Shown piece by piece: positions 1 through 5,595 of a stretch of DNA of 5,595 nucleotides. Every line of letters starts with the position of its first letter. Position 1 is the stretch's first letter. The stretch lies in the NCBI GenBank assembly GCA_017544185.1, contig JAFYEQ010000381.1, positions 1 to 5,595 on the forward strand. Direction: 5' to 3'. A program made the translations under genes and the position numbers. Origin of the DNA: Oscillospiraceae bacterium. GTDB taxonomy: Bacteria > Bacillota > Clostridia > Oscillospirales > Ruminococcaceae. The notes beneath the pieces were generated by a model. That model was not told the DNA's origin and ran no database searches. It saw only the letters and a list, made by a program, of their open reading frames with translations.

Positions 1-824
1 ACGTTGGCAAGGGCTGCCACATAGCTGGAGTCCACGCCGCTGGACAGGAAGGATCCCACCTCCACGTCGGCTATCTTATGCGCTTCCACGGATCCGCGCA
101 TAGTACTGTCGATGCGCTCTGCCCATGCGTCCGTATCCTCGTCGGAGGTGGGATCGAAGGATACGTCCCAATAGCGGCTGATCGTCATCTTGGTGCCGTC
201 GAAGAATATACAGTGGGCGGGAGGGAGCTTATATACGTTCTTGAAGAAGGTCTCGTTGGTGGGAGAGTACTGGAAGGTAAGGTAGTTCTCCAGTACTGTC
301 TCATTGAGCTCCTTTACGAACTTTGGATGGTCAAGGAAGGACTTGATCTCCGAACCGAACATGAGCGTCCTGCCGAACTTGGCGTAGTAGAAGGGCTTTA
401 TCCCGAAGTAGTCTCTTGCGCCGAAGAGGGTCTTCTTTTCCTTGTCCCATATGATGAAGGCGAACATGCCCCTCAGATGGGTGAGCATATCCCGACCGTA
501 CTCCTCATAGCTGTGTACCAGCACCTCGGAGTCGGTATCTGTGGTGAATATATGCCCCTTGGATATGAGCCGGTCGCGTATATCGCGGTAGTTGTATATC
601 TCACCGTTGAACATCAGCACAAGGGAACGGTCCTCGTTGTATATGGGCTGGTCGCCGCTCTCAGTTATATCTATGATGGACAGCCTGCGAAAGCCCATAG
701 CGATACCATTGTCGATATACCGTCCCTCGGAGTCGGGGCCTCTGTGTACTATCCTGTCCATCATGGAGCCGAGGATGCGGTCTGCATCCTCGCCCACATT
801 GGTAAAGCCTGTGAACCCGCACAT
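1..824 (-). CDS. asnB: Asparagine synthetase (glutamine-hydrolysing), N-terminal part, cut by window edge
   Basis: The enzyme makes asparagine from aspartate, ATP and glutamine in the cytoplasm. The frame is open from an ATG at 822-824 to the left edge, giving 274 whole codons; family members are usually about 500-630 residues, so roughly half is missing off the window. Residues 1 to about 200 are a class II glutamine amidotransferase domain: Cys2 directly after Met is the N-terminal nucleophile (MCGF), followed by HRGPD at 27-31, RRLSIID at 46-52, NGEIYN at 73-78 and Asp98 in TTDTDSE, which together form the glutamine pocket. The synthetase domain begins near residue 220, and its ATP-pyrophosphatase P-loop is SSGVDSS at 261-267, just before the cut. 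The start is fixed by Cys2 and by an AGAGGTG ribosome binding site 6 nt upstream. Only 1 nt separates it from the carB stop, so translation is probably coupled. No stop or frameshift is seen. Whether the C-terminal half is intact cannot be judged here. Confidence 0.95.
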   Translation of the reverse strand, partial: MCGFTGFTNVGEDADRILGSMMDRIVHRGPDSEGRYIDNGIAMGFRRLSIIDITESGDQPIYNEDRSLVLMFNGEIYNYRDIRDRLISKGHIFTTDTDSEVLVHSYEEYGRDMLTHLRGMFAFIIWDKEKKTLFGARDYFGIKPFYYAKFGRTLMFGSEIKSFLDHPKFVKELNETVLENYLTFQYSPTNETFFKNVYKLPPAHCIFFDGTKMTISRYWDVSFDPTSDEDTDAWAERIDSTMRGSVEAHKIADVEVGSFLSSGVDSSYVAALAN

Positions 825-825
825 A

Positions 826-3800
826 TCACACACCTCTGATGCTGCATATATCGACTGCTTCTACGTCGTCGATGCACTTATCCATAGCGAGTATATCCGC
901 CACTGCGTTGGCCGTATCTATGGCTGTGAGACAGCATATAGACCTCTCCACCGTCTTGCGGCGTATACGCACGCTGTCGCGCTGGGGCGTACGTCCGTGG
1001 GAGGATGTGGAGATCACGTAGTCTATCTTGCCGCTGTCGATCAGATCCATGATATTGGGCGCGTCCTCGGACACTCTTCTGACGGCCGTGGCCTTGATGC
1101 CGTTCTTGTCGAGATAGGCAGCCGTACCTGCGGTGGCGTAGATATCAAATCCCAGCCGTGAGAACTTCTGAGCCACGTATACGATCTCCTTCTTGTCCGT
1201 ATCTCTTACCGTGATCAGCACGCCGCCATGCTCGCGCTTATCCATATTGTACCCTGCGGCGATGAGTCCCTTATACAGTGCATCCTCGAAGCTCTTTGCT
1301 ATGCCCAGCACCTCGCCTGTGGACTTCATCTCGGGGCCCAGGGCCGTATCCACGTCATGCAGCTTCTCGAAGCTGAACACGGGCACCTTCACTGCCACAT
1401 AGTCAGACTCCTTGTACAGGCCGCCCTTATAGCCCTGCTCCTCAAGGGTGCTGCCGAGCATTATCTTGGTGGCGATGTCCACCATGGGCACGCCCGTCAC
1501 CTTGGATATATACGGCACCGTCCTCGACGAACGGGGATTTACCTCGATAACATATACCTCGTTGTCGTATACCACGTACTGTATGTTCACCAGTCCAATG
1601 ACATCAAGGGCAAAGGCCAGCTTGCGGGTATAGTCGATGATCGTCTCACGCACTTTTCTGGGAAGGGTCATAGCGGGGTATACCGATATACTGTCGCCGC
1701 TGTGGACGCCTGCACGCTCGATATGCTCCATGATGCCGGGGATGAGTATCTCCTTGCCGTCGCATATGGCGTCGACCTCCACCTCCTTGCCGTTCATATA
1801 CTTGTCGATCAGCACCGGGTCCTCAATGCCGCCTGCGGTGATGATCGCCATATATTCTTCTATGTCGCTGTCGGAATGGGCGATGATCATATTCTGTCCG
1901 CCCAGCACATAGGAGGGACGCATGAGCACAGGATAGCCAAGATCGTTAGCGGCTGCCAGCGCCTCTGCGGTATCCATGACGGTATGGCCTGCGGGACGGG
2001 GTATACCGCAGGAAGCAAGCAGCTCATCGAAGCGCTCCCTGTCCTCTGCTGCGTCTATACTGTCGGGAGATGTGCCCGGTATCTTTACGCCCATATCCGC
2101 CAGATGGCGGGTGAGCTTGATGGCGGTCTGTCCGCCGAACTGTACCACCGCGCCGTAGGGTTGCTCGGTCTCTATTATGGAGCGCACGTCCTCGGGGGTG
2201 AGGGGATCGAAGTAGAGCCTGTCGCCTGTGTCGAAGTCGGTGGAAACGGTCTCGGGGTTGTTGTTGCATATCACAGCCTCGCAGCCCATCTCCTTGAGGG
2301 CCCATACACAGTGTACAGAGCAGTAGTCGAACTCGATGCCCTGACCTATGCGTATAGGTCCGGAGCCGAAGACTATGATGCGCTTCTTGCCGCTGTCATG
2401 CTCCTCGATGAACTCCTTCGCCTCCTTCTCGCCGTCATAGGTGGAATAGAAGTAGGGAGTCTCTGCAGCGAACTCGCCTGCGCAGGTATCAACAGACTTA
2501 TACACAGCGCTGCGGTGTATGGGACAGGGCTGTCCGCTGAGCCCTGAGATCGTCTTGTCAAGGAAGCCGTACTTCTTGGCGGTAAGATACTTTTCCTCCG
2601 TGAGCCGGCCTTCTGTGAGGCTCTGACGTATACGGACAAGATGCTCCAGCTTCCCGAGGAACCACTTGTCTATCTTTGTGATATCGTGTATCTCATCAAG
2701 AGATACGCCGCGCTTGATATTCTCGTACACCACGAAGGCGCGTATATCATCGGTATCATGCAGCATATCCCTGAGCTTAGCGTCGTCTATATCTCTGAGC
2801 TTGGGCATATCCATAGACACCAGACCCAGCTCGATGGAGCGCACTGCCTTCATCATGGCCTGCTCGAAGGAGGTGCCTATCGCCATGACCTCGCCTGTGG
2901 CCATCATCTGAGTACCAAGCGTGCGCTTTGCGTACACGAACTTGTCGAAGGGCCACTTGGGGAACTTGACCACGATATAGTCCAGAGCGGGCTCGAAGCA
3001 GGCGTAGGTCTTGCCCGTGACGGCGTTGATGATCTCATCAAGAGCATACCCCACGGCGATCTTCGCTGCCACCTTGGCTATGGGATAACCCGTGGCCTTG
3101 GATGCCAGAGCGGAGGATCTGGACACACGGGGATTGACCTCGATCACCGCATACTCGAAGGAATCGGGCTTTAGTGCGAACTGACAGTTGCAGCCGCCCT
3201 CCACTTTGAGCTCGGATATGATGTTGAGCGCGGCAGTGCGCAGCATCTGATATTCCTTGTCGGCAAGGGTGACGGCGGGAGCGACTACGATAGAGTCTCC
3301 CGTGTGTACTCCCACGGGGTCGAAGTTCTCCATGGAGCATACCGTGATCACGTTGCCCTTGCGGTCGCGGATCACCTCGAACTCGATCTCCTTCCAGCCG
3401 CTGATGCACTTCTCCACCAGTATCTGTGTGATCGGGGAGAGGCGCAGACCGTTGGTGGATATATCTGCCAGCTCTTCCTTGTTCTGAGCGATGCCGCCGC
3501 CTGTGCCGCCCAGCGTGAAGGCGGGACGGACTATGACGGGATATCCTATGACCTCGGCGAAGTCAAGGGCATCCGCTACGGTCTCCACTACCTTGGAGGG
3601 TATGACAGGCTCGCCGATGCTCTCCATGGTGTCCTTGAAGGCCTGTCTGTCCTCGGCCTTGTGTATGGTCAGCGGATCTGCGCCAAGGAGCTTTACGCCC
3701 ATCTCATCAAGGAAACCACACTCCGCCAGCTGCATAGACAGCGTGAGCCCCGTCTGTCCGCCTAAGGTGGACAGCAGGGAATCGGGGCGCTCCTTGCGTA

Positions 3801-4029
3801 TGATGTTCTTGACGCTCTCCAGCGTAAGGGGCTCTATATACACCTTGTCTGCCATGGCCCTGTCGGTCATGATCGTAGCGGGATTGGAGTTGACGAGCAC
3901 TACCTCCAGTCCCTCCTCCTTGAGGGTACGGCAGGCCTGAGTGCCTGCATAGTCGAACTCTGCTGCCTGACCTATGATGATGGGGCCCGAGCCTATCACA
4001 AGTACTTTCTTGATATCGTTCCTAAGCAT
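826..4029 (-). CDS. carB: Carbamoyl-phosphate synthetase large subunit
   Basis: CarB uses ammonia from CarA, bicarbonate and two ATP to make carbamoyl phosphate for pyrimidine and arginine synthesis. At 1067 residues it has normal family length. Two homologous halves are visible. The first ATP-grasp unit (about 1-400) opens with GSGPIIIGQAAEFDY at 13-27 and has Arg128, Arg168, HTGDS at 242-246, Gln283 and EVNPR at 297-301. A helical oligomerisation region spans about 400-550. The second unit (about 550-930) repeats the pattern: GSGPIRIGQGIEFDY at 555-569, Arg664, Arg704, HSGDS at 776-780, Gln817 and EVNPR at 829-833. The tail from about 930 is an MGS-like allosteric domain, with TAGT at 966-969 and STSSHGR at 1007-1013. 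All the ATP and metal ligands I looked for are present. The ATG overlaps the carA end by 8 nt and has a GAGGAG site inside carA, so the subunits are coupled. The gene could be called pyrAB if it is pyrimidine-specific; the sequence does not decide this. Confidence 0.98.
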   Translation of the reverse strand: MLRNDIKKVLVIGSGPIIIGQAAEFDYAGTQACRTLKEEGLEVVLVNSNPATIMTDRAMADKVYIEPLTLESVKNIIRKERPDSLLSTLGGQTGLTLSMQLAECGFLDEMGVKLLGADPLTIHKAEDRQAFKDTMESIGEPVIPSKVVETVADALDFAEVIGYPVIVRPAFTLGGTGGGIAQNKEELADISTNGLRLSPITQILVEKCISGWKEIEFEVIRDRKGNVITVCSMENFDPVGVHTGDSIVVAPAVTLADKEYQMLRTAALNIISELKVEGGCNCQFALKPDSFEYAVIEVNPRVSRSSALASKATGYPIAKVAAKIAVGYALDEIINAVTGKTYACFEPALDYIVVKFPKWPFDKFVYAKRTLGTQMMATGEVMAIGTSFEQAMMKAVRSIELGLVSMDMPKLRDIDDAKLRDMLHDTDDIRAFVVYENIKRGVSLDEIHDITKIDKWFLGKLEHLVRIRQSLTEGRLTEEKYLTAKKYGFLDKTISGLSGQPCPIHRSAVYKSVDTCAGEFAAETPYFYSTYDGEKEAKEFIEEHDSGKKRIIVFGSGPIRIGQGIEFDYCSVHCVWALKEMGCEAVICNNNPETVSTDFDTGDRLYFDPLTPEDVRSIIETEQPYGAVVQFGGQTAIKLTRHLADMGVKIPGTSPDSIDAAEDRERFDELLASCGIPRPAGHTVMDTAEALAAANDLGYPVLMRPSYVLGGQNMIIAHSDSDIEEYMAIITAGGIEDPVLIDKYMNGKEVEVDAICDGKEILIPGIMEHIERAGVHSGDSISVYPAMTLPRKVRETIIDYTRKLAFALDVIGLVNIQYVVYDNEVYVIEVNPRSSRTVPYISKVTGVPMVDIATKIMLGSTLEEQGYKGGLYKESDYVAVKVPVFSFEKLHDVDTALGPEMKSTGEVLGIAKSFEDALYKGLIAAGYNMDKREHGGVLITVRDTDKKEIVYVAQKFSRLGFDIYATAGTAAYLDKNGIKATAVRRVSEDAPNIMDLIDSGKIDYVISTSSHGRTPQRDSVRIRRKTVERSICCLTAIDTANAVADILAMDKCIDDVEAVDICSIRGV
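831..837 (-). promoter_or_regulatory. Ribosome binding site of asnB, inside the carB coding end
   Basis: The minus strand reads AGAGGTG, encoding the last Arg-Gly and part of the final Val codon of carB, then 6 nt containing the TGA stop, then the asnB ATG at 824. This decides the asnB start and implies translational coupling to carB. Confidence 0.8.
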
Positions 4030-5119
4030 TTTTACCGCTCCTCATCATCTCTATGAACTCATCGAACAGGTAGGAGGTATCGTGGGGGCCTCCGCACGCT
4101 TCGGGGTGGAACTGCACCGTGAAGCAGGGGAAGGACTTGTACCGTACCCCTTCACAGGTGCCGTCGTTGACGTTGATATGGGACACATGTCCCGAATCTG
4201 CGGGCAGGGTATCGTTGATCACAGCATACCCGTGGTTCTGGGATGTGATGTACACCCTGTCTGCATCCACGTCCCTGACGGGCTGATCAGCTCCTCTGTG
4301 GCCGTACTTCAGCTTCTCGGTGCGGGCACCGTTGGCAAGCGCCATGAGCTGATGCCCCAGGCATATGCCGAATACGGGGATGTTCAGTTCTCTTATCTTA
4401 CGAAGCTCCTCTATGATGGCAACATCGTCTGCAGGATCCCCGGGGCCGTTAGAGAGCATGATCCCGTCGGGAGCCAGCTCACGTATACGACAGACCGATG
4501 TATCCGCAGGTACCACCGTGACGTCGCAGCCGCGCTTTTGCAGCTCGCGGCGTATATTCTCTTTGTATCCGAAGTCCATGAGCACCACGCGGTATTTTCC
4601 ATCTTCGGCGGTGTATGTCTTCTCGGTCTTCGATGTGACGCTCATGACTGCGTCCTTTACCTTGTAGGAGCGTATCTTCTCGAGCAGGGCCTGCTTCACG
4701 GCCTCGTCCTCTACGTCCTGTGAGGTGATGCAGCCGTTCATGACGCCGTACTCACGTATGATCCTGGTGAGATGTCTGGTATCTATACCGCAGAGCCCGA
4801 CTATGCCCTGCTCCTTAAGGAAGGCATCTATATCTCCCTCGCTCCTGAAGTTGGACGGGAGCTCGCAGTGCTCGCGGACGATATACCCTTTCAGATGGCA
4901 CTTCCCGGATTCCATATCTTCTTGGTTCACACCGTAGTTCCCGATCAGAGGGAACGTTTGTATAACTATCTGGCCGTAGTACGAGGGGTCGGTGAGGGTC
5001 TCCTCGTAGCCGGTCATGCCCGTGGCGAACACGATCTCACCGATGACCTCGCCCTGTGCGCCGAAGCCCTTGCCCGTGAATACAGTACCGTCCGCCAGCA
5101 GTAAATGTTCTTTGTTCAT
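4022..5119 (-). CDS. carA: Carbamoyl-phosphate synthetase small subunit (glutamine amidotransferase)
   Basis: CarA hydrolyses glutamine and passes ammonia through a tunnel to CarB; the two form the cytoplasmic carbamoyl-phosphate synthetase. The 365 residues match the usual length. Residues 1 to about 150 are the CPSase small-chain N-terminal domain, with TGMTGYEETLTDPSYYGQ at 33-50 and GIDTRHLTR at 111-119. The rest is a class I (triad) amidotransferase domain: SNGPGDP at 223-229, the nucleophile elbow GICLGHQ at 251-257 with Cys253, and His338 and Glu340 in FHPEA, completing the catalytic triad. The start ATG at 5117-5119 fits the family N-terminus (a short strand running into LADGTVFTGKGFG) and has AGAGGT upstream. 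It is the first gene after a 61-bp spacer that contains a perfect hairpin, and its TAG stop lies inside the start of carB. No missing residue or frameshift is seen. Confidence 0.98.
   Translation of the reverse strand: MNKEHLLLADGTVFTGKGFGAQGEVIGEIVFATGMTGYEETLTDPSYYGQIVIQTFPLIGNYGVNQEDMESGKCHLKGYIVREHCELPSNFRSEGDIDAFLKEQGIVGLCGIDTRHLTRIIREYGVMNGCITSQDVEDEAVKQALLEKIRSYKVKDAVMSVTSKTEKTYTAEDGKYRVVLMDFGYKENIRRELQKRGCDVTVVPADTSVCRIRELAPDGIMLSNGPGDPADDVAIIEELRKIRELNIPVFGICLGHQLMALANGARTEKLKYGHRGADQPVRDVDADRVYITSQNHGYAVINDTLPADSGHVSHINVNDGTCEGVRYKSFPCFTVQFHPEACGGPHDTSYLFDEFIEMMRSGKNA
4038..4043 (-). promoter_or_regulatory. Ribosome binding site of carB, inside the carA coding end
   Basis: The minus strand reads GAGGAG, then an 8-nt spacer, then the carB ATG at 4029. 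It lies in the last codons of carA. Together with the 8-nt gene overlap it indicates re-initiation by ribosomes finishing carA, which would keep the two subunits near a 1:1 ratio. Confidence 0.8.
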
Positions 5120-5123
5120 AAAT

Positions 5124-5129
5124 ACCTCT
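5124..5129 (-). promoter_or_regulatory. Ribosome binding site of carA
   Basis: The minus strand reads AGAGGT followed by ATTT and the ATG at 5119. The spacer is short (4-5 nt) but usable, and it supports the chosen carA start. An 8-bp palindrome, TATGCATA (5129-5136), abuts the site on its upstream side. Confidence 0.7.
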
Positions 5130-5140
5130 ATGCATACAGC

Positions 5141-5173
5141 GATGAGTTTACGGACGATGTCCGTAAACTCATC
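5141..5173 (-). repeat. Perfect 15-bp inverted repeat (hairpin) between glnN and carA
   Basis: The arm GATGAGTTTACGGAC at 5141-5155 is exactly mirrored by GTCCGTAAACTCATC at 5159-5173, with a 3-nt loop (GAT on +, ATC in the minus-strand RNA). In the glnN-to-carA direction the stem starts 7 nt after the glnN stop and ends 21 nt before the carA ATG, 11 nt before its ribosome binding site. The RNA after the stem is GCUGUAUGCAUAG, with no U-tract, and the other direction reads UUGGAUAUC, so it is not a canonical intrinsic terminator either way. It could be a weak or factor-assisted terminator, an RNA processing or stability element, or a copy of a dispersed palindromic repeat. The structure is certain; its role is inferred. 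Confidence 0.85.
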
Positions 5174-5180
5174 TTGGATA

Positions 5181-5595
5181 TCATACTCCGAAAAGGAGCT
5201 CTACATATGTGGGGAAGGGCCAGCTGTCTCTGGATACCACGCTCTCGGACGCATCGGCAGCGCTGCGGAGCGCATCCATAGCAGGGATCAGAGTGTCCCT
5301 TACGAATTCGGACTGCTTTACCACGTCGTCGATAGCAGCAAGATCTGCTGCAGCCTTCTCAAGTACCGTTACAGCACCGTCGATATCATCAGCTGCCTTG
5401 GAGAGGGTATCAACGATCTTTGCGTCATACCCGCAGGATACGCCGGTCGCCTGCTTCTTGGCGATCAGAGCACTTGCCTTGTCGGCTGCAAAGGCGGATA
5501 CTGCAGGGAGTATCTGGGTCTTTGCCATGTCGATCATGGTCAGAGCCTCTATATTCACGGTCTTGACATAGTTATCGAGCATGATGTCGCGGCGG
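5181..5595 (-). CDS. glnN: Glutamine synthetase type III, C-terminal fragment cut by window edge
   Basis: The last 137 residues plus the TGA stop are present; the frame stays open to the right edge, so the real start lies outside. An internal ATG at 5580-5582 is not the start, because the conserved stretch continues upstream of it as RRDI. The fragment matches the C-terminal region of GlnN/GSIII: the helix containing YVKTVNIEALTM, an AKTQILPAV segment, a long Ala- and Asp-rich helical part, and the signature ending WPFPTYVELLFGV at fragment residues 125-137, comparable to the WPxPxYxELLF ending of the family. Type III enzymes are large (about 700 residues) and make glutamine from glutamate, ammonium and ATP. 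The catalytic beta-barrel, metal ligands and ATP site are all outside the window, so activity cannot be judged. The downstream genes use glutamine as nitrogen donor, which fits. Type I or II glutamine synthetase is unlikely, since neither ends this way. Confidence 0.9.
   Translation of the reverse strand, partial: RRDIMLDNYVKTVNIEALTMIDMAKTQILPAVSAFAADKASALIAKKQATGVSCGYDAKIVDTLSKAADDIDGAVTVLEKAAADLAAIDDVVKQSEFVRDTLIPAMDALRSAADASESVVSRDSWPFPTYVELLFGV

Noticed and set aside
1228..2547. A 439-codon open frame on the plus strand opposite carB
   Set aside because: It lies wholly antisense to well-conserved ATP-grasp coding sequence, its translation shows no recognisable domain, and long antisense frames are expected from the codon bias here. 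The same applies to the plus-strand frames at 78-839, 2641-3174, 3974-4723 and others.
5141..5173. Intrinsic terminator after glnN
   Set aside because: The stem is strong, but it is not followed by a U-tract in either direction, so a standard Rho-independent terminator call is not supported.
5120..5180. PyrR attenuator, T-box or riboswitch leader upstream of carA
   Set aside because: The spacer is only 61 nt and holds one simple hairpin. There is no PyrR-binding-loop sequence, no T-box motif and no antiterminator/terminator pair.
5179..5215. Possible minus-strand promoter for carA with TATGAT near the glnN stop
   Set aside because: The -10-like TATGAT is part of the glnN end, and no TTGACA-like box lies at 16-18 nt; the best candidates around TGTAGA match poorly.
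5209..5571. A 120-codon plus-strand frame at the right end
   Set aside because: It is antisense to the glnN C-terminus; its Ala/Ser-rich translation mirrors the Ala-rich helical coding strand and resembles no family I know.
5181..5582. A free-standing 133-residue protein starting at the ATG at 5580-5582
   Set aside because: The frame stays open past this ATG to the window edge with family-like residues, and the sequence matches the C-terminus of type III glutamine synthetase, so this is a fragment of a larger gene.

Overview
The window is ordinary core metabolism read entirely on the minus strand. In transcription order (right to left) it holds the 3' end of a type III glutamine synthetase gene (glnN), a 61-bp spacer, carA and carB (both subunits of glutamine-dependent carbamoyl-phosphate synthetase), and the 5' half of an asparagine synthetase gene (asnB). 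carA and carB are complete; glnN and asnB run off the right and left edges. There is no RNA gene, insertion sequence, CRISPR array or prophage signature, and no gene-free stretch longer than 61 bp.

The source is probably a Clostridia-type Firmicute, perhaps a Ruminococcus or other Oscillospirales relative. The reasons are a type III glutamine synthetase, an AsnB that begins MCGFTGF, good AGAGG/GAGGAG ribosome binding sites, a moderately GC-rich composition, and free use of the ATA isoleucine codon. This is a judgement from protein style and composition, not a placement by database search.

The genes are tightly packed. carA and carB overlap by 8 nt and carB and asnB are separated by 1 nt, so these three are almost certainly one translationally coupled transcript. 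The 61-bp glnN-carA spacer holds a perfect 15-bp inverted repeat with a 3-nt loop, with no U-tract on either strand. It is the only non-coding structure that stands out, and it sits where it could adjust carAB-asnB expression relative to glnN. No promoter is convincing inside the window.

Functionally the cluster centres on glutamine. GlnN makes glutamine from glutamate and ammonium; CarA and AsnB both strip the amide nitrogen from glutamine, for carbamoyl phosphate (pyrimidines and arginine) and for asparagine respectively. I found no previously undescribed system. The points worth a second look are the hairpin, the gene combination and a few substitutions in the CarB effector sites.
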